NCBI GenBank assembly: GCA_965223825.1
Contig: OZ245018.1
Span: 930,001 to 994,000, forward strand
DNA length: 64,000 nt
DNA from: CAJXQU01 sp965223825
GTDB lineage: Bacteria; Pseudomonadota; Gammaproteobacteria; CAJXQU01
Direction of reading: 5' to 3'
The notes beneath the pieces were generated by a model. It did no database searches. It saw only the letters and a list, made by a program, of their open reading frames with translations, and was not told the origin of the DNA. Position numbers and translations under genes: made by a program. This document shows positions 9,369 to 17,111 of the stretch, piece after piece; within the stretch, counting starts at the first letter, position 1, and each line of letters opens with the position of its first letter.

Positions 9369-10661
9369 TTACAAGTTAGCAATCAATGCGTCACCGAACT
9401 CGCTACATTTTATCTCGGTCGCACCTTCCATGAGTCGAGCAAAATCGTAAGTAACGGTTTTATCGCCGATGGTTTTATCCATTGAAGCGATGAGCGCATC
9501 CGCGGCTTCAGTCCAACCAAGGTAACGTAGCATCATTTCACCACTGAGGATTAACGAGCCAGGATTAACCTTGTCTTGACCTGCATATTTTGGTGCAGTG
9601 CCGTGTGTGGCTTCAAAGATTGCATGGCCAGTGTCGTAGTTAATGTTGCCACCAGGTGCGATGCCAATACCACCAACCTGTGCAGCCAATGCGTCGGAAA
9701 GATAGTCGCCGTTGAGGTTCATTGTTGCGATCACATCAAACTCGGTTGGACGAGTTAGGACTTGTTGTAAGGCTATATCGGCGATCGCGTCTTTAACCAA
9801 CACTTTACCGGAAGCTAACGCCGCTTCCTGTTCTTTGTTTGCGGCTTCAGACCCTTTATCGGCTTTTGTTTGCTCCCACTGATCCCAAGTGTAGGTTTGG
9901 TCAGCGAATTCAGTTTCTGCAAGTCGGTATCCCCAATTTCGGAAAGCACCTTCCGTAAACTTCATGATGTTGCCTTTATGGACAAACGTCAGGCTCTTGC
10001 GATCGTTCGCAACGGCATATTGAATGGCAGCGCGGACGAGGCGTTCGGTCCCTTCTTGCGAAATCGGTTTAATGCCAATTCCAGAAGTTTCTGGGAAACG
10101 AATTTTTTGATAATAATTAGGAAATTCTTCTTCTAGAATATTAAGTAAGCGTTTAATTTCTTCTGAGCCACTTTCGAATTCAATACCTGCGTATATGTCT
10201 TCGGTATTTTCACGGAAGATCACCATGTCGATTTGTTCAGGGCGTTTTACTGGTGAAGGTACGCCGTTATACCAACGGACTGGGCGCAGGCAAACGTACA
10301 AATCCAATACTTGTCTCAACGCAACGTTGAGTGAGCGAATGCCGCCACCGATAGGTGTGGTTAGCGGACCTTTGATCGCGACTAAATATTCACGGCAGGC
10401 TTCGAGTGTTTCTTCGGGTAGCCAACTTCCTGTTGCTTGATTGGCTTTTTCACCCGCGAGAACTTCACGCCAGTGAATTTTACGTTTGCCGCCGTAGTAT
10501 TTTTCAACTGCGGCATCTAAAACGCGAACGGTCGCTGCCCAAACATCGGGGCCGATACCGTCTCCCTCAATGAATGGAATGATCGGATCATCCGGAACAT
10601 TAAGTTGGCCATTCGTAATCGTGATTTTACTTCCTTCTGTGGGCGAATTTTCGACAGACAA
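9369..10661 (-). CDS. icd: NADP-dependent isocitrate dehydrogenase
   Basis: TCA-cycle enzyme oxidising isocitrate to 2-oxoglutarate with NADP. The isocitrate/phosphorylation motif GGGIRSLNVALRQ is intact, and its Ser (about residue 110) is the position AceK phosphorylates in E. coli. IFRENTEDIYAGIE and the C-terminal EATHGTAPKYAGQ cofactor site are also present. I prefer the TTG at 10661: GAGGAG sits six bases upstream and the N-terminus then aligns with the family (430 residues). An in-frame ATG at 10721 would add 20 residues and has AGG directly abutting it. aceK follows in the same operon. Confidence 0.95.
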   Translation of the reverse strand: MSVENSPTEGSKITITNGQLNVPDDPIIPFIEGDGIGPDVWAATVRVLDAAVEKYYGGKRKIHWREVLAGEKANQATGSWLPEETLEACREYLVAIKGPLTTPIGGGIRSLNVALRQVLDLYVCLRPVRWYNGVPSPVKRPEQIDMVIFRENTEDIYAGIEFESGSEEIKRLLNILEEEFPNYYQKIRFPETSGIGIKPISQEGTERLVRAAIQYAVANDRKSLTFVHKGNIMKFTEGAFRNWGYRLAETEFADQTYTWDQWEQTKADKGSEAANKEQEAALASGKVLVKDAIADIALQQVLTRPTEFDVIATMNLNGDYLSDALAAQVGGIGIAPGGNINYDTGHAIFEATHGTAPKYAGQDKVNPGSLILSGEMMLRYLGWTEAADALIASMDKTIGDKTVTYDFARLMEGATEIKCSEFGDALIANL

Positions 10662-10748
10662 TGCAATCTCCTCGTATGTTTGTATCAACTCGGCATCTGT
10701 TAATAGCAGTCGGCGATCCATCCTAGTGTGGACGGGTGGCGAGCTTGC

Positions 10749-10789
10749 TACAGGGGGTACCCTGTACAGATTTAGTCCTGCCTAGTATA
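10749..10789 (-). promoter_or_regulatory. probable icd promoter -10 and operator-like inverted repeat
   Basis: On the minus strand a TATACT hexamer (10789-10784) is a good -10 element; no convincing -35 is seen. Just downstream, at 10749-10766, lies a perfect 7-bp inverted repeat TACAGGG-GGTA-CCCTGTA, placed where a repressor would block initiation or early elongation into icd-aceK. Confidence 0.4.
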
Positions 10790-10944
10790 GATGATCCGGC
10801 CATGTAAGCCATCACTGATAGCGTTGGATAAAGAAAATCTTCTGTATTTATGCACTGCTTTTGGGCGGATGAGGTTTAAACGGTGCCAGATCGTAGCATT
10901 TAGGTGCAAGTGGATTAGTCGTGGTAAAAAAGTGGGATTTTGAG

Positions 10945-11139
10945 TTATTCATTTTCCTGACGTGTTCGCACGGAAAGTATTTCCTCTTCTTCACTGACGA
11001 CGACATCAAACACAATAGGCTGACAACAGATCTGACAATCCTCAACGTAGTTTTGTGCAGGCATGGTGCATTCACAAAGTACCGTGTTGGGTTCTCCACA
11101 ATAGGGACAATGAATAATCACTGCTTCAATCGCATGCAT
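10945..11139 (-). CDS. CPXCG-motif cysteine-rich small protein
   Basis: 64-residue protein of the CPXCG family. Two Cys pairs typical of a zinc ribbon are visible: HCPYCGE near residue 11 and DCQICCQP near 35, with an extra CEC at 27-29, and an acidic C-terminal end. Function is unknown. It is a stand-alone minus-strand gene between icd and a DUF4389 gene. Confidence 0.8.
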   Translation of the reverse strand: MHAIEAVIIHCPYCGEPNTVLCECTMPAQNYVEDCQICCQPIVFDVVVSEEEEILSVRTRQENE

Positions 11140-11235
11140 GACGACCTCCTATGAAAGGACGAGTAATTATTAAAGTATAGCAACGGATTATGAAGGTTTC
11201 CTCACATTTGACGAATAGAAAACCTTCATGGAAAT

Positions 11236-11577
11236 CTATGATTCCGTATCTGAGTTGTCAGATTCTTTTTGGACTTTGGTCAAAATCGTCGCGCGTGGAA
11301 TGTTTTCTTCCGGCCACTTATCAAATGGAAAAGGGCGAACATCGCGATTAAACGTGAAAAATTGAATTATCTGGTAAACATACGCACTCAAGCTCGAACC
11401 GAAGTTCAGTAAGTGCACATTTTTTTGGCCATTAAACAGAATACTAATAACTTGAAAAAGTGCCACGGCAAAAACAACGACTTCTGCTACCGTATAAATT
11501 ACACCAAACAGCAGCATGTAAAGAATTCGTGTCCAAGTGCTTTGCGATTTGAGATTTTCTTTCATTTTGTCGTCCAT
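11236..11577 (-). CDS. DUF4389 family inner-membrane protein
   Basis: 113-residue membrane protein with two hydrophobic segments (about 16-46 and a weaker one around 60-80), a F-G-S-S-L-S-A-Y-V-Y-Q-I centre and the terminal FPFDKWPEE of DUF4389 proteins. Role unknown. Start chosen at the second of two adjacent ATGs (11580, 11577) because GAGG lies at better spacing from it. Confidence 0.75.
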   Translation of the reverse strand: MDDKMKENLKSQSTWTRILYMLLFGVIYTVAEVVVFAVALFQVISILFNGQKNVHLLNFGSSLSAYVYQIIQFFTFNRDVRPFPFDKWPEENIPRATILTKVQKESDNSDTES

Positions 11578-11746
11578 CATCGAGCCTCATGCTTGTTCAT
11601 CGTAAAGTGGATGGTTTCAACTACAGTGAAAAGTCATTATATAAACATGTACATGGGGGCTTATGCACTGAAATCAAGTCCGAGCTTTGAGCGCTAGGCT
11701 GAGAATAAGATTGGTGTGAAAGTAGAGAAATAGCTTGTTTGCAGGT

Positions 11747-11959
11747 TCAATCAATAAACTTGTTTTTCTTCAGCGATTTCTCTTCTAAATATTCGCGTAC
11801 GATCAGGGCGGTTGCAACGACAGCAAGCCCTACAATGATTATAGTGATCGTGAGCTTCCAGTAGAGTCCTGCAGGCAGAAGGTTGCCCCACAGTTCTGCG
11901 AGAGTTAAGCCGACCCAAAGAAGCATCAGGCCAATACAACTGATTGAAGCGAGTTTCAT
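11747..11959 (-). CDS. small two-helix membrane protein, unrecognised
   Basis: 70 residues. A hydrophobic N-terminal helix (about 5-22) and a second helix (about 34-54, rich in Ile/Val) are followed by a basic tail KSLKKNK. No family recognised. A strong Shine-Dalgarno (GGGAGG) lies inside the end of the preceding gene, and the start overlaps that gene's stop as ATGA, so the pair is translationally coupled. Confidence 0.65.
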   Translation of the reverse strand: MKLASISCIGLMLLWVGLTLAELWGNLLPAGLYWKLTITIIIVGLAVVATALIVREYLEEKSLKKNKFID

Positions 11960-12219
11960 GATAATCCTCCCAATTGGACTGGATTGGACTGAACTCCCTT
12001 GGTGTTAGTCGTGTCTCTACCAAGAATCACAACGTAAGCTTCACGACGCCAGAGTAATAGCATACGACGAATATCTTTTTCCATCGTGACGACGCGCCAA
12101 CCGTCTGCTGCGTTGCTGTTTAAAAAGTCGGTAAAGCGGACAGGGTTTACTTTTGAACTGCCCAAGAGTAACGAACCGAGTACACCTTCCTGATATATCA
12201 CGACTTTGTATTCAAACAT
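11956..12219 (-). CDS. DUF4177-like small protein
   Basis: 87-residue cytosolic protein resembling the DUF4177 fold: MFEYKVV at the start, then a helix FTDFLNSNAADGWRVV and a strand with YVVILGR. The G-W-R-V-V turn is the family's most recognisable motif. Role unknown. It heads a two-gene unit with the membrane protein that overlaps its stop. Confidence 0.65.
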   Translation of the reverse strand: MFEYKVVIYQEGVLGSLLLGSSKVNPVRFTDFLNSNAADGWRVVTMEKDIRRMLLLWRREAYVVILGRDTTNTKGVQSNPVQLGGLS

Positions 12220-12367
12220 CGTTATTATTATTTCCCTGTTTATTCTTGTGGGTTAATCATGACGTATTGTCTTGTTAATAACCTACACTAAATAGTTTAG
12301 TCGTTAATGTTTATTTCGCAATGGGTATTTCGGCAAGTCCTATGAAATCATCCCAGACATGCAAAAG

Positions 12368-12392
12368 TTTTTCTATATTTTGTATAGAAAAA
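12368..12392. promoter_or_regulatory. perfect inverted repeat upstream of the tautomerase gene
   Basis: TTTTTCTATA-TTTTG-TATAGAAAAA, a perfect 10-bp inverted repeat 37 bases before the tautomerase start. About 80 bases earlier CTAAATAGTTTAG is a second small palindrome. Either could be an operator; the A/T-rich arms make a stable RNA hairpin unlikely to be the main role. Confidence 0.35.
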
Positions 12393-12428
12393 ATGATTAA
12401 AAAGAATACCAATTTTAAGGAGAAAATC

Positions 12429-12794
12429 ATGCCATTTGTAAATATTTATGTTTTAAAAGGAAAATCACCCGAATATAAGAACGCCGTTGCCGATGCGATC
12501 AATACGGCAGTTATTGAAACAATGGGTTTTCCTGATGATGATCGCTATCAAGTGATTAACGAAATTGAAGATGCTGATCTTCAATTACAACGACGTCAAG
12601 GTGATCGGGTGATGATGCATCTAACAATGCGCGCAGGGCGATCAAATAAATCCAAACAAGCATTCTATGCAAAAGTTGTGGAGTACCTTGAAAAAGATCC
12701 CGGTATCAAACGAGAGAATGTTCTGATCACCATTGTTGAAAACCATGATATTGATTGGTCATTTAGTCATGGCGAAGCGTCGTTTATTGTTTAG
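12429..12794 (+). CDS. tautomerase-family protein (4-oxalocrotonate tautomerase-like)
   Basis: 121-residue protein of the tautomerase superfamily, likely the longer Tautomerase_2 type. The start MPFVNIYVLKGKS places Pro at position 2, which becomes the catalytic N-terminal proline after Met removal; RYQVINEIED and the C-terminal NHDIDWSF segment are family-like. The start is decided by AAGGAG seven bases upstream and by the need for Pro-1; an upstream in-frame ATG would bury the proline. Substrate unknown. The MFS gene 46 bases downstream may be co-transcribed. Confidence 0.82.
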   Translation: MPFVNIYVLKGKSPEYKNAVADAINTAVIETMGFPDDDRYQVINEIEDADLQLQRRQGDRVMMHLTMRAGRSNKSKQAFYAKVVEYLEKDPGIKRENVLITIVENHDIDWSFSHGEASFIV

Positions 12795-12840
12795 TCAAAT
12801 AATAAATATTTTAGAACGCGCCAATTTGGATTATTAGTAT

Positions 12841-14025
12841 ATGCAACGTATTGCGGTTTTGAGTTCAGGAATACTGTGTTTGATTTTAACAATGGGGATT
12901 GCCCGTTTTGCCTACACGCCTCTAATTCCTGTCATGCAAAATCAGACCCCGCTGACGGATTTTCTTGCTGGATTACTCGCAACGATTAATTATATTGGTT
13001 ATCTCGGTGGTGTGTTGATCACGATGAAAGTGTCCGATTGGGTTGTGAAAGATCGACTTTATCGAGCAGGGTTAATCGTGGCTGTGATCACGACTGCAGG
13101 TATGGCATTTTCCGACAATATTTGGATTTGGTCTATTATGCGATTTTTTGCCGGTTTCTGTAGTGCATCTGGCTTATTAATTGGGTCAGGCCTTATCGTT
13201 AACTGGTTAATTCGGCATGGACATATGAACGATCTCGGTTTCCATCATATGGGCGTTGGAATCGGGATTGCACTGACAGCCGTAATGGTCGATTTGATGA
13301 TCGATCATCTCGATTGGCAGATGCAATGGATCATGTTTGCTGCGGTTGGTTTCGTGTTAGCGATCCCTGCATGGATCTTCCTACCCCGGCCTGACGGCAA
13401 CCATATGACGAAAAGTGGTCAAACGCTGCATGATCATCATACTAGTCCGCGTTTCACGAGACTGATGTTGTTGAGTTATTGCTGTGCGGGATTTGGCTAC
13501 GTGATCAGCGCAACGTTTATCGTAACGATTGTCGAACGGCAACCGAGTTTGGCGGGTCACGGAGAGTTAGTTTGGTTAATTGTGGGAATTGCGGCCGCAC
13601 CTGCAATACTTTTTTGGGAGACGGTAGCGCGACGTATCGGTCTTTTACATGCCATGATGTTAGCGTTTTTACTACAAGCGATCGGGTTAAGTTTGCCCTT
13701 AATAAGTCAAACGTTAACCGCCGCGGTACTCAGCGCAGTGCTTTATGGTGGTACGTTTAGTGGGATTGTCTCGTTAGTGTTGAGCATGTCTGGCCGGCTT
13801 GTACCTAATAAGCCAGCACAGTTGATGGCGAAATTTACGTTGGCGTATAGTTTTGCACAAATTGCCGGGCCGTTTATTGCGGGGTGGCTAGCGGAGAAAA
13901 CGGGACATTATGATGGAGGGCAAATGCTGGCAGTGGTGATGATGGTGGTCGGAAGTTTGCTGTTGTTGTTTCTTTCAAGGACTGAAAAAGCCGATGTGGC
14001 CGTGCTGGATTCATGGAAGCGCTGA
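12841..14025 (+). CDS. YbfB/YjiJ-family MFS transporter
   Basis: 394-residue major facilitator with about twelve hydrophobic segments. The N-terminus has the G-I-A-R-F-A-Y-T-P-L-I-P signature of YbfB/YjiJ transporters, and the conserved G-Y-L-G-G-V follows in helix 2. The substrate is unknown for this family. Probably one unit with the upstream tautomerase, which suggests uptake or efflux of a small organic acid, but that is inference. A 7-bp hairpin (AGCGCTG/CAGCGCT, 14018-14038) spans the stop codon. Confidence 0.85.
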   Translation: MQRIAVLSSGILCLILTMGIARFAYTPLIPVMQNQTPLTDFLAGLLATINYIGYLGGVLITMKVSDWVVKDRLYRAGLIVAVITTAGMAFSDNIWIWSIMRFFAGFCSASGLLIGSGLIVNWLIRHGHMNDLGFHHMGVGIGIALTAVMVDLMIDHLDWQMQWIMFAAVGFVLAIPAWIFLPRPDGNHMTKSGQTLHDHHTSPRFTRLMLLSYCCAGFGYVISATFIVTIVERQPSLAGHGELVWLIVGIAAAPAILFWETVARRIGLLHAMMLAFLLQAIGLSLPLISQTLTAAVLSAVLYGGTFSGIVSLVLSMSGRLVPNKPAQLMAKFTLAYSFAQIAGPFIAGWLAEKTGHYDGGQMLAVVMMVVGSLLLLFLSRTEKADVAVLDSWKR

Positions 14026-14053
14026 TCATGACAGCGCTGCCATGTCGTTTCGC

Positions 14054-14383
14054 TTATTTTCCTTTTAATCGACGTGAATTCGCCGTACTACGTTTATGTA
14101 ACGGGCGTAATAAATTTGTATGCGATCGGATCGGATCACGCATACTCTCTGGCCATTGCCATAAGATTTTTTGAAATTGCGTGTTGATCTCGTAAGCGGC
14201 TTCTATTTTCTCCCAGACCATTCGTTGATTCTCTAATACACTCGTCAGTGTCATTGGAGACTGTGTCAGCCAACCTTTTTGTCGATAGGCAATTGTATTT
14301 AAACTACTCCACCATAATTCCTGCTGCATCTGCGCAAGTTTTAGCAGATCAAACATGGGAAATAGATTTTTTTGTGTAAACAT
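14054..14383 (-). CDS. hypothetical protein, phasin-like character
   Basis: 109 residues, Trp- and Gln-rich, mostly amphipathic helix, ending HKRSTANSRRLKGK. That tail resembles the S/T-A-N-x-R-R-L endings of some polyhydroxyalkanoate-associated proteins, but the match is too short to assign. No signal peptide or membrane helix. AGAAGA precedes the ATG at about seven bases. Convergent with the MFS gene. Confidence 0.55.
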   Translation of the reverse strand: MFTQKNLFPMFDLLKLAQMQQELWWSSLNTIAYRQKGWLTQSPMTLTSVLENQRMVWEKIEAAYEINTQFQKILWQWPESMRDPIRSHTNLLRPLHKRSTANSRRLKGK

Positions 14384-14576
14384 CGATAGTCTTCTCTCTT
14401 TAGTCAGTAGCTTGGCCTATAGTGGCGTATAACGTCAAAGAAAGGAAGAATGTTGACGCGCCTTGATAACGTGCTGTTATTTTTCACATTGAAATATCGG
14501 ATAAAAAAGGTTTAGAGACAAGCCGTGATGGAAATGTCGAGCCTATTTGAGTCACTATTTTGAGAGGGAATTTCTG

Positions 14577-14582
14577 TACAAT
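14577..14582 (+). promoter_or_regulatory. candidate sugE promoter -10
   Basis: TACAAT fits a -10 hexamer; no good -35 is visible at 16-18 bases. Transcription from it would give a leader of about 78 bases containing a small hairpin (ATTGAGGCTCAAT, 14592-14604) and the ACGA hairpin. Confidence 0.3.
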
Positions 14583-14630
14583 CATGGCAACATTGAGGCT
14601 CAATCTTGATGGGGCTTGATCAAACAAGGA

Positions 14631-14644
14631 TGGGGACGACCCCA
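14631..14644 (+). promoter_or_regulatory. guanidine-II (mini-ykkC)-like ACGA hairpin before sugE
   Basis: TGGGG-ACGA-CCCCA: a five-pair stem closed by the ACGA tetraloop, 22 bases before the sugE start. ACGR-capped GC hairpins are the defining unit of the guanidine-II riboswitch, which controls sugE/Gdx guanidinium exporters. Normally two such hairpins occur in tandem; I find only one. A second GATGGGG at 14608-14614 could compete for the CCCC strand. Confidence 0.5.
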
Positions 14645-14666
14645 ATGTATTTGAAAAGGGAAAAAC

Positions 14667-14987
14667 ATGTCCTGGCTTATTTTGTTGATCGCAGGGTTCT
14701 TAGAAGTGATATGGGCAATTGGCCTTAAATATACGGACGGGTTTACCAAGTTTTGGCCATCCGTTGCGACCATTGCAGCAATGATCAGCAGTTTTGTCCT
14801 ACTCGGTATTGCGATGAAAACACTGCCGATGGGGGTCGCGTATAGCGTGTGGGTGGGGATTGGCGCAGTAGGTGCTGTGCTGATGGGAGTCTTATTGTTC
14901 AGTGAGTCTGTTAGTCTGCTGAAAATTATCAGTGTCAGCTTAATTGTCTTGGGAATTATTGGTTTGAAAATTTCGAGCACACCATAA
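14667..14987 (+). CDS. sugE: SugE/Gdx-type small multidrug resistance transporter
   Basis: 106-residue four-helix SMR protein of the SugE (Gdx) branch, inner-membrane proton antiporters that export guanidinium. The membrane Glu in GFLEVIWAIGLKY (residue 13), the GMAYSVWVGIGA-like segment in helix 3 (here GVAYSVW) and FSESVSLLKI before helix 4 match the subfamily rather than EmrE. The preceding ACGA hairpin supports guanidine export over quaternary-amine resistance. Monocistronic, convergent with nadC. Confidence 0.9.
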   Translation: MSWLILLIAGFLEVIWAIGLKYTDGFTKFWPSVATIAAMISSFVLLGIAMKTLPMGVAYSVWVGIGAVGAVLMGVLLFSESVSLLKIISVSLIVLGIIGLKISSTP

Positions 14988-15031
14988 ATTCCGAAAGATT
15001 TGAGGGCAACAGTTTAAATGCTGTTCACTAA

Positions 15032-15877
15032 CTATTCATCGACAAATCGCATTGATAGATCAACCGCTTGCACGTGTTTTGTTAAGGATCCGACAGAGAT
15101 AAAATCTACTCCCGTTTCCGCCGCTGCACGCAAGGTGTCATCATCAAATCCACCAGAAGCTTCGATCTTTGCGCGGCCTGCGGTGAATTTGACAGCTTCC
15201 CGCATAGCGTCATTATCAAAGTTATCTAACATGATAATGTCCGCACCGGCATCAATCGATTCACGTAATTGCATCATCGTTTCAACTTCAACTTCGACAG
15301 GGATTTCAGGGTAACGTTGCTTGGCTTCTTGAACGGCGCTCGTGATCGAACCCGCTGCATTGATGTGATTTTCTTTTAATAAAATACCATCATACAAACC
15401 AATGCGATGGTTTTTCCCACCGCCGGTTTTCACCGCATATTTTTGAGCCTGACGAAGCCCTGGAATGGTCTTGCGTGTATCAAGTAGCCGGGTATTCGTT
15501 CCTTCTAAAATTTTTACATAATGGTGAGTAAGTGTGGCGGTGCCGGATAAGGTTTGTAAAAAATTAAGGGCAGCTCGCTCGCCCGTTAAGATGGGCTGTG
15601 TCAGACCTTGCAAGCGGCAAAGTTCTTGATCGGGTTCAGCCAGATCACCGTCTTTTACGAACCACTCGATCTTGATTGTTTTATCAAGCTGATAAAACAC
15701 CGCATTAAACCAGTCGATACCACAAATAACGGCTTGCTCACGCGTGATCACGCGCGTAATGGATTCGGAGTTAATATCAAGCAAGCTGGCCGTAACATCG
15801 CCTGTGGCGACATCTTCTTCCAAAGCAAAGCGAACAACTTGCTGAATGTGTGCGTGAAGATCCGTTGTGATAGCCAT
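15032..15877 (-). CDS. nadC: nicotinate-nucleotide pyrophosphorylase (quinolinate phosphoribosyltransferase)
   Basis: Makes nicotinate mononucleotide from quinolinate and PRPP in NAD synthesis. 281 residues, the family norm. Visible: EDVATGDVTA near 20, TRKTIPGLRQAQKYAV, the GGGKNHRIGLYDGILLKENH active-site stretch, VEVETMMQLREA-like segment and the C-terminal ASGGFDDDTLRAAAETGVDFISVG phosphate-binding region (only partly quoted motifs are exact). Last gene of the long minus-strand run that begins at dppB. Confidence 0.96.
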   Translation of the reverse strand: MAITTDLHAHIQQVVRFALEEDVATGDVTASLLDINSESITRVITREQAVICGIDWFNAVFYQLDKTIKIEWFVKDGDLAEPDQELCRLQGLTQPILTGERAALNFLQTLSGTATLTHHYVKILEGTNTRLLDTRKTIPGLRQAQKYAVKTGGGKNHRIGLYDGILLKENHINAAGSITSAVQEAKQRYPEIPVEVEVETMMQLRESIDAGADIIMLDNFDNDAMREAVKFTAGRAKIEASGGFDDDTLRAAAETGVDFISVGSLTKHVQAVDLSMRFVDE

Positions 15878-15924
15878 TAAAAAAATTCCTTATCTAAAAC
15901 AATCATGCGAAGGTGAAACGTCGA

Positions 15925-17085
15925 TCAGCGTGGTAGCCAGCGCCATTGATTTACTCTCTTTGCGAAGCACCATAGCACAGTCAACGCGACGGCATGAAGT
16001 GCTGTATTTAACCAGAAGTTGTTGTCGTCAACGAGACCAGTGTTGCTCACGATTAGGACGATATAAACATGCAGAAAAAATACTGTCAGTGAGGCTTGTC
16101 CGATCGGGATCAGAAACCAACCAAAGATTTTTTCAAACAACGTCCAGTATTGCGTTAGTAAATAATACGCAACGATAAATAAGCAGGCATTGTTAATAAG
16201 CCGACCAATACCGAGCGGAGATTTTTGAAAGTATTCCAAATACAGTTGATGATGAAGTTTCTCAGGAATCAGATCGAACAGATCACCCGGCCAGAAAATA
16301 GGGTGTGGTGTATTTAGCGCGAGGAATAAGAATAATAGTGAACCCGCAACAGCGATCCAGAATAAATAAACGCGTTTCTGATCGTGCATAAACGTGCTGA
16401 TTTTCTGACGGTGAACGCCCATCGCGAGCCCAACGAAAAAAAGAATTTGCCAAGCAAGAATTGGAAAACCATATTCAAACTGCATATTCGTCAGGCGTGT
16501 TGGGGAAAGGCTGAATAGTCCGTATAACACAGCCGAGATCCCCAAACAAATCCACGTAAAACGATTAAGGCATAGCCATAAGGCGAGTGGGGAAAAGGCG
16601 ATCAAGACGATATATAACCCGATGATCTGAAACTGATGCGGGCCACTTTCAAGTAATAGCGCGCGCTTTAACCAGATCTGCCAGCCATCATCTGCCGATG
16701 GGTATAACCACACTGTCGCGCCACCCGTGACAGAAGTCCAGCTCATGACTTCCTCTGTATTAATGAATGGCAGTAACGACAAAAAAGCAATGCTCAGAAT
16801 AATGAACAGGTTGACGCGATAAAGTTGCCAAGCGCGCCGCCAAAGCTGTTTCGCGGCAATCGACCAACTCTCACGACGCGCGCGGTTCGCGAAAACCATG
16901 CCGACCACAAGGCCAGATAAAAAGACGAAACCTTCCGCCGTACTGACTAAGCCAACACGTCCCCAGACAAACATGCTATAGACCGAGGCGAATTCGAGAT
17001 GAATCACCACCAAGCCTACCATGACCAGCCCACGTAAAAAGTCGACACGCAAATCACGTGTGCTGTTAGTCGCAAGATAGCGCAT
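15925..17085 (-). CDS. OpgC-domain membrane acyltransferase-like protein
   Basis: 386-residue, about ten-helix membrane protein of the OpgC family. RDLRVDFLRGLVMVGLV at the N-terminus carries the RxxxxDxxRGL pattern seen in acyltransferase-3-like proteins. OpgC itself succinylates periplasmic glucans, but opgG and opgH are not nearby, so the acceptor is unknown. Follows the MscS gene by 26 bases. Confidence 0.85.
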   Translation of the reverse strand: MRYLATNSTRDLRVDFLRGLVMVGLVVIHLEFASVYSMFVWGRVGLVSTAEGFVFLSGLVVGMVFANRARRESWSIAAKQLWRRAWQLYRVNLFIILSIAFLSLLPFINTEEVMSWTSVTGGATVWLYPSADDGWQIWLKRALLLESGPHQFQIIGLYIVLIAFSPLALWLCLNRFTWICLGISAVLYGLFSLSPTRLTNMQFEYGFPILAWQILFFVGLAMGVHRQKISTFMHDQKRVYLFWIAVAGSLLFLFLALNTPHPIFWPGDLFDLIPEKLHHQLYLEYFQKSPLGIGRLINNACLFIVAYYLLTQYWTLFEKIFGWFLIPIGQASLTVFFLHVYIVLIVSNTGLVDDNNFWLNTALHAVALTVLWCFAKRVNQWRWLPR

Positions 17086-17111
17086 GGTGAAAGGCTCTGG
17101 GTCAGGTTATG

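Noticed and set aside
10849..11235. possible tRNA or small RNA in spacers around the CPXCG gene
   Set aside because: No cloverleaf, T-loop consensus or terminator-like hairpin could be found.
14600..14980. 126-codon minus-strand frame opposite sugE
   Set aside because: Antisense to a well-recognised SMR transporter, with no ribosome-binding site and no protein-like pattern.
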